From Corynebacterium marinum DSM 44953 (lineage in GTDB: Bacteria > Actinomycetota > Actinomycetes > Mycobacteriales > Mycobacteriaceae), in assembly GCF_000835165.1 (NCBI RefSeq), contig NZ_CP007790.1:2294001-2358000 (forward strand): a stretch of 64,000 bases of DNA, in the 5' to 3' direction. Position numbers and translations under genes: made by a program. Each line of letters starts with the position of its first letter. Position 1 is the stretch's first letter. Below the pieces are notes generated by a model that was given only the letters and a program-made list of their open reading frames with translations, did not search any database and was not told the DNA's origin. Positions 26,410-34,747 of the stretch are shown here, piece after piece.

Positions 26410-27615
26410 TTAGACCTGCGCGGTGGCCAGGGCGGTGGCCTTCTGCGCGATGGCCAGTTCCTCGTTGGTCGGGACGACGAAGACCTTGACCGCGGACTCG
26501 TCGGTGGAGATCTCGCGCGGACCGTCGTTGGGCAGGTCGTTGCGATCCTTGTCGATCTGGATGCCGTACATCTCCAGGCCGGCCAGCGCGTCCTCGCGGA
26601 CGAACTTGGCGTTCTCGCCGACACCTGCGGTGAAGGTGATGGCGTCGACGCGGCCGAGCGCGATCATGTACGAGCCGATGTAGCGGCGGAGCTGGTGGAT
26701 GTAGATGTTGTAGGCGGACCAGGCGTCGGTGTCGCCGTTCTCGATCATCTCGCGCAGCTGGCGGAAGTCGTTGACTCCCGACAGCCCCTTGATGCCGGAC
26801 TTCTTGTTGAGCAGGGTGTCGATCTCGTCGATGCTCAGGCCCGCGGTGCGGTAGAGGTGGAAGATGATGCCCGGGTCGATGTCGCCGCACCGGGTGCCCA
26901 TGACCAGACCCGCCAACGGGGTCATGCCCATGGAGGTGTCGATGGCGTGGCCGCCCTTGACCGCGGAGGCCGAGGCGCCGTTGCCCAGGTGCAGGACAAT
27001 CTGGTTGACGGCCGACGGGTCCTTGCCCAGGAGCGCGGGGACCTGCTGGGAGATGAACTCGTGGGAGGTGCCGTGGAAGCCGTAGCGGCGTACCCCGTTC
27101 TCCCCGGCGACCTCGCCGTTGATGGCGTAGAGCGCGGCTGCGGGCGGCAGGTCGGCGAAGAAGCCGGTGTCGAACACCGCGACGTGCGGGATGTCCGGGA
27201 GGATCTCGCGGGCGACCTCGATGCCGTCGACGTTGGCGGGGTTGTGCAGCGGGGCGAGCGGGATCAGGTCGCGGATCATCTCGACGACCTGGTCGTTGAT
27301 GATCTCGGGCGCGGAGAACACCTTGCCGCCGTGGACGACACGGTGGCCGACGGCGGTGAGGTCGAGGTCCTTCGGCCCGACGCCGTGCTCCGCCATGATC
27401 CCGAAGGCTTTCGCCAGTCCGGCGGAGTGGTCCGGGATCGACTCCTCGGAGGTGTACTTCTCGCCGCGGATCTTGATGACGAGCTTGCCGTTCGGCTCCC
27501 CGATCTGCTCGACGAGGCCGGAGACCAGCGGCTCGTCGGACGCGGCGGCGGCCGAGTCGAGGACCTGGAACTTGATGGACGAGGAACCGGAGTTCAGGAC
27601 GAGTGCGTAGGTCAT
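26410..27615 (-). CDS. ackA: Acetate kinase
   Basis: 401 residues, the family length. ASKHA-fold motifs: [14 protein letters not shown] (phosphate 1 region), [26 protein letters not shown] (catalytic Arg/His region), LHLGNGAS and AFTAG-like TFTAGVGEN. It interconverts acetyl phosphate plus ADP and acetate plus ATP. The ATG directly follows the pta stop, so both are one transcript. Together they allow acetate activation and overflow. In C. glutamicum pta-ackA responds to RamA, RamB and GlxR; no clear matching boxes were identified here. Confidence 0.97.
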   Translation of the reverse strand: MTYALVLNSGSSSIKFQVLDSAAAASDEPLVSGLVEQIGEPNGKLVIKIRGEKYTSEESIPDHSAGLAKAFGIMAEHGVGPKDLDLTAVGHRVVHGGKVFSAPEIINDQVVEMIRDLIPLAPLHNPANVDGIEVAREILPDIPHVAVFDTGFFADLPPAAALYAINGEVAGENGVRRYGFHGTSHEFISQQVPALLGKDPSAVNQIVLHLGNGASASAVKGGHAIDTSMGMTPLAGLVMGTRCGDIDPGIIFHLYRTAGLSIDEIDTLLNKKSGIKGLSGVNDFRQLREMIENGDTDAWSAYNIYIHQLRRYIGSYMIALGRVDAITFTAGVGENAKFVREDALAGLEMYGIQIDKDRNDLPNDGPREISTDESAVKVFVVPTNEELAIAQKATALATAQV

Positions 27616-28989
27616 TTAGTTTCCTCCGGCCTGGATGGCGGTGATGGCGACGGTGTTGACGATGTCCGGGACGGTGGCGCCGCGGGACAGGTCGTTGACG
27701 GGCTTGTTCAGACCCTGCAGGATCGGGCCGATGGCGAGGGCGCCGCCGGTGCGCTGCGCTGTCTTGTAACCGATGTTGCCGGCCTCGAGGTCGGGGAACA
27801 CGAAGACGTTGGCGTGGCCGGCGACGTCGGAGTCCGGCATCTTCTTGCGTGCCACGCCCGGGTCCACCGCGGCGTCGAACTGCAGCGGGCCGTCGACGGC
27901 GAGCTCCGGATCGATGCGCTTGGCGGCGTGCAGCGCCTCGATGGCGCGGTCGACGTCGGGGCCGGAGCCGGAGGAACCGGTGGAGTAGGAGAGCATGGCG
28001 ACCCGCGGTTCGATGCCGAACTGCGCGGCAGTCCTGGCGGAGACCACGGCGATCTCACCCAGCTGCTCGGCGGTGGGGTTCGGGTTGACGGCGCAGTCGC
28101 CGAAGGCCCAGACATGGCCGCGGAAGACCATGAGGAAGATCGACGAGACCACGGAGGTCTCGGGGGTGGTCTTGATGATCTGGAAGGAGGGCTTGATCGT
28201 GTGCGCCGTGGTGTGGGCCGCGCCGGAGACCATGCCGTCGGCAAGACCCTTGTGCACCATCATGGTGCCGAAGTAGGAGATGTCCTTCATGGTTTCGCGC
28301 GCCTCGTCGAGGGTCACGCCCTTGGCCTTGCGCAGCTCGACGAACTCTTCGGCGAAGTCGTCCAGCAGCGGGGAGGTGAGGTGGTTGATCACGTGCGCGT
28401 GGGAGAGGTCGATGCCGAGCTCGTCGGCGCGGTTCTCGATCTCCGCCGGGTCGCCGAGGATGGTGAGTTCGACGATGTCCTGCTCCAGGAGCTCGCCGGC
28501 GGCGAGGAGGATGCGGTCGTCCTCCCCCTCCGGCAGAACGACGTGCGCATTGGCGGCCTTGGCGCGGCCCAGCAGCCACGTCTCGAACACCGGAGGCGAC
28601 ATGACGGGGTGGACCTCGACCTTGAGGGCTTCCTTGAGCTTCACGATGTCGCGCAGGCCGTCCTCCGTGACCGCCGCGGCGATGACCGCGTCGAGCTCCT
28701 TGGCGTGGCGCTCCGCGAGGTGGACGTGGCGGCCCTTGGCGTCGGCGAGGAGAATGATCGGGAGGCCGAGAGCGGCTGCGACCTCGGAGTCGAAGTGGAG
28801 GTTTCCGGTACCGACAACCAGAACCGGCTCGTCGTCGACGAGGCTGGCTGCGTAGATGGGACCGACCTTCGGCTCGTAGTCGTCGAGACGGCGGACGCTG
28901 AGACCGAGAGAAGCGGCGAGTCCGTCAATATCGACTCCGTCGAAGTTGCGGTTGACGACGCTGAGCAGTGCTGATCGAGGGCCAGACAT
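27616..28989 (-). CDS. pta: Phosphate acetyltransferase
   Basis: 457 residues. A reduced N-terminal BioD-like domain (about 1-130) precedes the PTA_PTB catalytic domain, which shows VVLPEGEDDRIL, DGMVSGAAHTTAHTIKP and the late SYSTGSSGSGPDVDR and PILQGLNKPVNDLSRG motifs. It converts acetyl-CoA and phosphate to acetyl phosphate. A strong -10, TATAGAAT, lies on the minus strand at 29068-29061, giving an untranslated leader of about 65 bases. Confidence 0.97.
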   Translation of the reverse strand: MSGPRSALLSVVNRNFDGVDIDGLAASLGLSVRRLDDYEPKVGPIYAASLVDDEPVLVVGTGNLHFDSEVAAALGLPIILLADAKGRHVHLAERHAKELDAVIAAAVTEDGLRDIVKLKEALKVEVHPVMSPPVFETWLLGRAKAANAHVVLPEGEDDRILLAAGELLEQDIVELTILGDPAEIENRADELGIDLSHAHVINHLTSPLLDDFAEEFVELRKAKGVTLDEARETMKDISYFGTMMVHKGLADGMVSGAAHTTAHTIKPSFQIIKTTPETSVVSSIFLMVFRGHVWAFGDCAVNPNPTAEQLGEIAVVSARTAAQFGIEPRVAMLSYSTGSSGSGPDVDRAIEALHAAKRIDPELAVDGPLQFDAAVDPGVARKKMPDSDVAGHANVFVFPDLEAGNIGYKTAQRTGGALAIGPILQGLNKPVNDLSRGATVPDIVNTVAITAIQAGGN

Positions 28990-29467
28990 GCAGAACCTTT
29001 CTGTCGCTGAGCGGAGTGTCGGAAACTACACAGCACGCCGCCCTTGTGGGATCGGTCGCCATTCTATAACCAATGTCGCCTCCACCACACTGCTACTGCG
29101 AGGAATTTCCAGAATTAACATGACATAACTGGACGCGCCGGGCTCCCGCACCCCGGATGGGCGGCAGGACGGGGACTGGCCGGACGTTCCGGAGAAGAAC
29201 ATCCGACCAGGTCAGAGGCGAGGAAACGACTACAAGAACCCAAGCTACACCGCATGCGGGGATGCCGCCCGGCCCGATCCCCGCACCATCGGGATCTCCC
29301 TCACACGCCCCTCAACAACCCTGTGAATTTCGGCGAATCGGCCAGTCAAGGCCCCTCTCTCCCACCCCATCGGCACCCCCGCCCCGGGATTCATGGCCAC
29401 CGGCGGCGGCCAGTAGTATGGATCAGAAGAAAGCCCGTCCCCGAACGTCAAAGGATGTCACACCACC
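28990..29467. promoter_or_regulatory. Divergent control region between pta-ackA and fprA
   Basis: This 478-base gap holds the pta -10 (29068-29061, minus) and a likely fprA -10, TAGTAT (29414-29419, plus). A perfect 9-bp hairpin, TGCGGGGAT / ATCCCCGCA (29255-29263 / 29277-29285), lies in the middle and could end a transcript or be a protein site. No coding frame of interest was seen. Confidence 0.4.
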
Positions 29468-30835
29468 ATGTCCCGACCCCTGCGCGTCGCCGTAGTCGGA
29501 GCCGGCCCGGCCGGTATCTATGCCTCGGATCTGCTCGTCAAGTCCGGGGAGGACGTGACCGTCGACCTCTTCGAGCGCATGCCCGCCCCCTTCGGCCTCA
29601 TCCGGTACGGCGTCGCCCCGGACCACCCGCGCATCAAGGGAATCGTCAAATCCCTCCACGCGGTGCTGGAGAAGCCGGAGATCCGCCTGCTGGGCAACAT
29701 CGAGGTGGGCAAGGACATCACCGTCGACGAGATGCGCGAGTACTACGACGCCGTCGTCTTCTCCACCGGCGCCACCGGCGACCGCGAACTGCGGATCCCG
29801 GGATCGCAGCTGGAGGGCTCCCACGGCGCCGGCGAATTCGTCGGCTTCTACGACGGCAACCCTGACTTCTCCCGCGACTGGGACCTCTCCGCCGAGAAGG
29901 TCGGCGTGATCGGTGTGGGCAACGTCGCCCTCGACGTCGCCCGGGTCCTCGCCAAGACCGCCGACGAGCTCAAGGTCACCGAGATCCCGGACAACGTCTA
30001 CGACAACCTGTCCCGCAGCGCGGTCACGGAGGTCCACGTCTTCGGGCGCCGCGGCCCGGCCCAGGCGAAGTTCACCCCCTTGGAACTCAAGGAGCTCGAC
30101 CACTCCGAGAACGTCGAGGTCATCGTCGACCCGGAGGACATCGACTACGACGAGGCGTCCGAGGCCGCCCGCCGCGAGTCAAAGTCAGTGGACCTGGTGT
30201 GCCAGACCCTGGAGGGTTACGCCATCCGCGAACCGAAGGGCGCCACCCACAAGCTTTACCTGCACTTCTTCGAGTCCCCCGTGGAGATCCTCGGCGAGGA
30301 CGGCCGCGTCGTCGGACTGAAGACCGAACGCACCGAGCTGGACGGCACCGGCAACGTCCATGGCACCGGGAAGTTCACCACCTGGGATGTCCAGGCGGTG
30401 TACCGCGCCGTCGGTTACCGCTCCGAGGCCGTCGAAGGCGTGCCTTTCGACGCCGAGCGTGCCGTCATCCCCAACGACGGCGGCCGGGTCCTCGACCCCT
30501 CCACCGAGGCACCGGTCCAGGGGCTGTACGCCACCGGCTGGATCAAGCGCGGCCCCGTCGGCCTGATCGGCAACACCAAGTCCGACGCAAAGGACACGAC
30601 GACCATGCTGCTCGAGGACTTCAACGCGGGCCGCCTGAGTGCCCCGGCAAAGCCTGAGCCCCAGGCCGTCCTGGAGCTTCTCGACGCCCGCGGGATCGCC
30701 GTCACCACCTGGGAAGGCTGGCGCAACCTCGACGCCGCCGAGCGTTCACTCGGCGAGGCCGAGGGCCGGGAGCGCAAGAAGATCGTCGAGTGGGACGAGA
30801 TGGTCGTCTCCTCGCACCCCGAGTACGAGATCTAG
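29468..30835 (+). CDS. fprA: Ferredoxin/adrenodoxin-type NADP+ reductase (FprA)
   Basis: 455 residues. FAD-binding GAGPAGIYASDLL (about 11-23), FGLIRYGVAPDHPRIK, an NADP-binding GVGNVALDVAR, FGRRGPAQAKFT and the C-terminal GWIKRGPVGLIGNTKSDA. It transfers electrons between NADPH and ferredoxin, in actinobacteria usually for P450s or for redox balance. The location beside pta matches C. glutamicum. AAAGGA precedes ATG 29468, and a strong terminator follows. Confidence 0.94.
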   Translation: MSRPLRVAVVGAGPAGIYASDLLVKSGEDVTVDLFERMPAPFGLIRYGVAPDHPRIKGIVKSLHAVLEKPEIRLLGNIEVGKDITVDEMREYYDAVVFSTGATGDRELRIPGSQLEGSHGAGEFVGFYDGNPDFSRDWDLSAEKVGVIGVGNVALDVARVLAKTADELKVTEIPDNVYDNLSRSAVTEVHVFGRRGPAQAKFTPLELKELDHSENVEVIVDPEDIDYDEASEAARRESKSVDLVCQTLEGYAIREPKGATHKLYLHFFESPVEILGEDGRVVGLKTERTELDGTGNVHGTGKFTTWDVQAVYRAVGYRSEAVEGVPFDAERAVIPNDGGRVLDPSTEAPVQGLYATGWIKRGPVGLIGNTKSDAKDTTTMLLEDFNAGRLSAPAKPEPQAVLELLDARGIAVTTWEGWRNLDAAERSLGEAEGRERKKIVEWDEMVVSSHPEYEI

Positions 30836-30842
30836 CGGCACG

Positions 30843-30895
30843 ACGACGCCGGGCCGGGGACTTCTTTCATGTTCCCGGCCCGGCGTCGTTTTTTC
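30843..30895 (+). terminator. Strong intrinsic terminator after fprA
   Basis: ACGACGCCGGGCCGGGGAC pairs with GTTCCCGGCCCGGCGTCGT across a 9-nt loop, followed by six Ts. It also faces the convergent secreted-protein gene. Confidence 0.93.
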
Positions 30896-30902
30896 TGACT
30901 GT

Positions 30903-31427
30903 TTAGAAGCGGATGCCCAGGTTGCCCAGGGCGTCTCGCAGCCAGTTGACAACGGGGGCGAGAATCTCCGGCACCGGGAAGGTCTGGCTGCCGATGCTCA
31001 CGGTGTTGGCCTGGGCCTGGGCGGGTGCCTGGGCGGGTGCCTGGGCGGGAGCCTGTCCGGGGGCGGGGGTCTGAACCTGCTGGCCGCCCTGCTGGACGGG
31101 AGCCGGGGCCTGGCCGTTCTGGGCGGCGGGGGCGGTTGCACCTCCCCCGATGAGGCCGCAGCGGTGGGCGGCTTCGTCGACACGTGCGAGCGCGTCGCGG
31201 ATTTCGCCGCCGCGCGGATGGAAGTTGGCGGCCAGCAGCGCCTGGCTGCGCTTGCTCTGGTAATCGCCGGCGTCGGTCCAGTAGTTGTTTGCCTGCTGGC
31301 AGGAGATCTGGCCGGCGGGGATGGCCGCGAGGTAGGTGTCCACGACGTCGGCGTGGGCGACAGCGGGAGCGGCGGCAACGAGACCCGCGACGGCGAGGGT
31401 GGTCATGGTGTTACGGAACTTGCGCAT
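30903..31427 (-). CDS. Small secreted protein with Pro/Ala/Gln-rich repeat
   Basis: About 174 residues. A Sec signal peptide (RNTMTTLAVAGLVAAAPAVAHA) is followed by a helical domain of about 75 residues with two Cys (SCQQANNYW and RCGLIGG), then a low-complexity APAQ-rich spacer encoded by three 12-base repeats (31021-31055), and a C-terminal amphipathic segment (PVVNWLRDALGNLG). I do not recognise a family. The domain size and Cys pair resemble exported hemophore-like or DUF732-like actinobacterial proteins. ATG 31427 is preferred to 31436. A -10-like TATTAGGGT lies about 40 bases upstream. Confidence 0.65.
   Translation of the reverse strand: MRKFRNTMTTLAVAGLVAAAPAVAHADVVDTYLAAIPAGQISCQQANNYWTDAGDYQSKRSQALLAANFHPRGGEIRDALARVDEAAHRCGLIGGGATAPAAQNGQAPAPVQQGGQQVQTPAPGQAPAQAPAQAPAQAQANTVSIGSQTFPVPEILAPVVNWLRDALGNLGIRF
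31021..31055. repeat. Three 12-base tandem repeats inside secreted-protein gene
   Basis: GCGGGTGCCTGG occurs at 31021-31032 and 31033-31044, followed by GCGGGAGCCTG at 31045-31055. On the minus strand they encode the repeated APAQ spacer. Copy number may vary by slippage. Confidence 0.8.
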
Positions 31428-31436
31428 GGCCACCAT

Positions 31437-31949
31437 GAAACCACACGCCGGGGAATCTCACACTCCCACCCTAATAATCTTCTACGGGTGCACGGCGGGT
31501 CAGACCAAGGTTATGAGGCCAAAACAGGTCGCACTGACTTCGGAACCGCGCCGTCGACGAATGCGGCGAGCCAGTTCCACGGTTCGGGCGAAGCGCGGGT
31601 CGTGTCGGTGGGACTGGCCAAGTCGGCCACCCTGGCGATCCGCGAACGCCGCCGTGACCATGCAGTTCTGCAGAACATTGGGGAGGACACCGCGGGGCGC
31701 TCGTCCGCACCGGTCCCGTCGGGCTTTCCGCGGCCCCGCTACCCCGGGGAAGACTGGCCCAACGGTCCGGGACCGGCCGCCGGAAAACACACCCGTACGC
31801 AATGCATACGGGGCATTTTGGTGAGGGAGGAACTACTCGGCGACAACTTCATCCGCACTGGGGTGAATATCACATCCCCAATTGCTTTGATCATTGAGCC
31901 CCTCGGAGTTCAATAAAAGGTGTTATCTTCCGCTGGAAATGGAGCAGCC
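31437..31949. other. 513-base gap with no confident gene
   Basis: On the minus strand a 55-codon frame (31678-31511) reads RIARVADLASPTDTTRA then PEPWNWLAAFVDGAVP before TAA. Its third-position GC is higher than in the other frames. It has no clear ribosome site and I do not recognise it; it may be a small protein or a gene remnant. The right end holds the likely promoter of the M20 gene (TATCTT near 31924-31929) and a GGTGA/TCAC imperfect dyad near 31861-31880. Confidence 0.3.
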
Positions 31950-33179
31950 ATGACAATCCAGAACATCGTTTCCCATCTCGACACCACCAGAAGCGCCCGC
32001 GAAGAGCTGTACAAGGAATTCCACCGAATCCCGGAGCTCTCCCTCCAGGAACACAAGACCTCGGCGAAGATCCGGGGAGAGCTCGACCGCATCGGCGTCG
32101 ACGAGCTCAACCCGGTCGGCAGGACCGGCCTGGTCGCCATCCTCCGCAACGGTGACGGCCCCGTTGTCGCGATGCGCGCCGACATCGACGGACTACCCAT
32201 GGCCGAGCAGTCCGGCAAGGACTACTCAGCCGAGGGAGTGACCCAAGTCGACGAGAACACCGGTGTGGAAACGCCGGTCGCGCACACCTGCGGCCACGAT
32301 GTGCACATCATGTCCCTGCTCGGCGCCCTCGAGGCCCTGGCCGCCGCCCGCGGAGAGTGGTCCGGCACCTTCGTCGGCGTCTTCCAGCCGGCCGAGGAGA
32401 TCGCGGCCGGCGCCCAGGACATGGTGGACAACGACATCGCCGCCAAGATGCCCACCCCGGACGTCTACCTGGGCCAGCACGTGCTCGGGATGGTCCCGGG
32501 CGGGGCTGTCGGCACCCGCCGCGGCCCGCTGTTCTCCCAGGCGGCCTCGATCAAGATCACCATCTACGGAAAAGGCTCCCACGGCGCGATGCCCAACCTC
32601 GGCGTCGACCCGATCGTCCTGGGCGCATCCATCGTCACCCGCCTGCAGACCATCATCTCCCGCGAGGTCGCGCCCAAGGAGACCGCGGTGGTGACCGTCG
32701 GCTCCTTCCACGCCGGCACGAAATCCAACATCATTCCGGATTCGGCGATCCTGCTGCTCAACACTCGCGCCTACAACGCCGAGGTCAGCGCCTCGCTGCA
32801 CGAGGCGATCGAGAGGATCGTCAAGGCGGAGTGCGAAGCCTCCCGCAGCCCGCGGGAACCGGAGTTCGAGTACTTCGACGTCTACCCGCTGACCAACAAC
32901 GACGACGACGTGACGGACACTGTCGCCGCCGCCTTCGACGACTTCTTCGGTGAGAACTCCGTCGAGATGGGTCCCGTGCCCGCCTCCGAGGACTTCTCCG
33001 TCATCCCGGATTCCCTGGGTGTGCCGTACACCTTCTGGGGCCTCGGCGGGTTCGCCGACACCGCGACCGCGCCCGGCAACCACTCCCCCTTCTTCGCACC
33101 CGACATCCAGCCCACACTCGACCGCGGCGCTGAAGCCATCATCGTCGCCGCGTCCCCGTGGCTCCTGAAGGAGAACTGA
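31950..33179 (+). CDS. M20 family amidohydrolase (aminoacylase-like)
   Basis: 409 residues of the M20D aminoacylase / IAA-amino-acid hydrolase group. Metal motifs: MRADIDGLPM, HTCGHDVHIMSLLGA, FQPAEEIAAGAQDM (catalytic Glu), and a late PEDFSV-like PASEDFSVIPD. A lid domain in the middle contains GKGSHGAMPN. The group cleaves N-acyl amino acids to free acid plus amino acid. ATG 31950 follows GGAG by five bases. It is two bases upstream of an MFS transporter, which suggests uptake and hydrolysis, or hydrolysis and export, of an acyl-amino acid or peptide-like compound (inference). Confidence 0.9.
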   Translation: MTIQNIVSHLDTTRSAREELYKEFHRIPELSLQEHKTSAKIRGELDRIGVDELNPVGRTGLVAILRNGDGPVVAMRADIDGLPMAEQSGKDYSAEGVTQVDENTGVETPVAHTCGHDVHIMSLLGALEALAAARGEWSGTFVGVFQPAEEIAAGAQDMVDNDIAAKMPTPDVYLGQHVLGMVPGGAVGTRRGPLFSQAASIKITIYGKGSHGAMPNLGVDPIVLGASIVTRLQTIISREVAPKETAVVTVGSFHAGTKSNIIPDSAILLLNTRAYNAEVSASLHEAIERIVKAECEASRSPREPEFEYFDVYPLTNNDDDVTDTVAAAFDDFFGENSVEMGPVPASEDFSVIPDSLGVPYTFWGLGGFADTATAPGNHSPFFAPDIQPTLDRGAEAIIVAASPWLLKEN

Positions 33180-33181
33180 GC

Positions 33182-34651
33182 ATGACCACCACGACCACAC
33201 CAGTCAGGACCGATTTCAAGGGCAACGACCTCTCCCTCTTCGGCATCGTCCTCGCGGTCATCACCTTCTGGCTCTTCGCCCAGACGACAATGAACATCGG
33301 CCCCCTCATGGCCGACGACATCGGCATGCCGATGGAGGTGATGAACATCGCGATTTCGCTGTCCGCCCTGTTCTCCGGCATGTTCATCGTCATGTGGGGC
33401 GGCTTCGGCGACAAGTTCGGCCTGAAGAAGATCGCCACCCTCGGCAATGTCTTCGGCATCATCGGCTCCCTGCTCATCGCCTTCGCCTTCAGCGAGGCCG
33501 CCTCCGGCATGGTTCTCACCGGCCGCGTGCTCCAGGGCCTGTCGGCCGGCGCCATCATGCCGACCACCATGGCGCTGCTCAAGGTGTACTGGGAGGGTCC
33601 CGCCCGCCAGCGCGCCGTGTCCATGTGGTCCATCGGTTCCTGGGGCGGCTCCGGCCTGACCGCCATCTTCGGCGGTTTCATGGCCTCCACCGCCCTGGGC
33701 TGGCGCTCGATCTTCATCATCAGCGCAGTCGTCTCCGTCCTCTCGATCATCCTCATGCGCCAGATCCCCGAGGCGGCGCCGGGCGCGGGCAAGCCCGGCC
33801 GGACCGACTGGATAGGCATCATCTCCCTGGCGGTCGCTCTGGCGTCCCTGCTCATCGTCGTCACCCAGGGTTCCTCCATCGGCTGGACCAGCTGGATCAC
33901 CTGGGCCCTGCTGGCGGTTTTCCTCGCCGCGTTCGGCGTCTTCATCAACCAGGAACGCAACACCGGCACCCCCTTCGTCGACTTCGCGCTGTTCAAGAAC
34001 GCCGTGTTCACCGGCGCGACGATCTCGAACTTCCTCATCAACGGCACCGCCGGCGCCCTCACCGTCTCCCTCTGGGTCCTGCAGGGCGCAGGCAACATGT
34101 CGGCCGCCGAGGCGGGCTACCTGACCCTCGGCTACGCCATCTTCATCATCGCGTTCATCCGCGTGGGTGAGAAACTGCTGCAGAAGTTCGGTCCGCGGAA
34201 GCCGATGATCTGGGGAACCCTCATCGTGCTGGTCTCCATCGCACTGCTCATGGCCACCAACACCATGCAGGGCACCTACCAGATCCTCGCGGTGATCTCG
34301 TACTCCCTGTTCGGCCTGGGACTGGCGTTCTACGCCACTCCCTCGACAGACGCCGCACTGTCCAACCTGCCCAACGACCAGGTCGGCTCGGGCTCCGGTA
34401 TCTACAAGATGGCCTCGTCCCTGGGCGCCGCTTTCGGCGTCGCCGCGTCCGCAGCCATCTTCACCGCGCTCCAGACCTCCGGCCTCGACATCGTCGGTGC
34501 GGCTATCGAGTTCTCCGGCCGACAGGACAATGTGGCGGTCCGTGAAGCCGGCTTCGTCGGCCTCGCCTTCAATGCCCTGATGGCGATCGCCGCCCTCATC
34601 TCCATCACCTTCTTCATCCCCAAGGGCAAGAAGGCCGAGGCGGAAGCCTAG
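33182..34651 (+). CDS. MFS transporter (first of two tandem paralogs)
   Basis: 489 residues with about 14 predicted membrane helices. Start ATG 33182 follows AAGGAGAA. Motif-A region GGFGDKFGLKKIATLG and antiporter-type LTGRVLQGLSAGAIMPTTMA point to the DHA2 drug:H+ antiporter branch. It shares long identical or near-identical stretches with the next gene, such as NFLxN and YLTLGYAxxxIAFIRVGEK. It forms an operon with the M20 hydrolase. The substrate is unknown and could relate to the hydrolase. Confidence 0.88.
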   Translation: MTTTTTPVRTDFKGNDLSLFGIVLAVITFWLFAQTTMNIGPLMADDIGMPMEVMNIAISLSALFSGMFIVMWGGFGDKFGLKKIATLGNVFGIIGSLLIAFAFSEAASGMVLTGRVLQGLSAGAIMPTTMALLKVYWEGPARQRAVSMWSIGSWGGSGLTAIFGGFMASTALGWRSIFIISAVVSVLSIILMRQIPEAAPGAGKPGRTDWIGIISLAVALASLLIVVTQGSSIGWTSWITWALLAVFLAAFGVFINQERNTGTPFVDFALFKNAVFTGATISNFLINGTAGALTVSLWVLQGAGNMSAAEAGYLTLGYAIFIIAFIRVGEKLLQKFGPRKPMIWGTLIVLVSIALLMATNTMQGTYQILAVISYSLFGLGLAFYATPSTDAALSNLPNDQVGSGSGIYKMASSLGAAFGVAASAAIFTALQTSGLDIVGAAIEFSGRQDNVAVREAGFVGLAFNALMAIAALISITFFIPKGKKAEAEA

Positions 34652-34669
34652 ACTTCGGCGAGCTCCGGG

Positions 34670-34714
34670 CAATGACCGCCGCTGCGGGAATCACCTCCCG
34701 GGCAGCGGTCATTG
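34670..34714 (+). terminator. Hairpin between the two MFS paralogs
   Basis: CAATGACCGC (34670-34679) pairs with GCGGTCATTG (34705-34714). An inner CGGGA/TCCCG hairpin lies within. There is no T-run, so it may be an mRNA processing or attenuating structure rather than a full terminator. Confidence 0.4.
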
Positions 34715-34747
34715 TGGTTCAGCACCCGACAACCATAAGGAATGCCA

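Noticed and set aside
26353..28974. 873-codon plus-strand frame opposite ackA-pta
   Set aside because: It is a GC-rich mirror of the two well-supported genes, and its product is Val/Gly/Asp-biased with no motifs.
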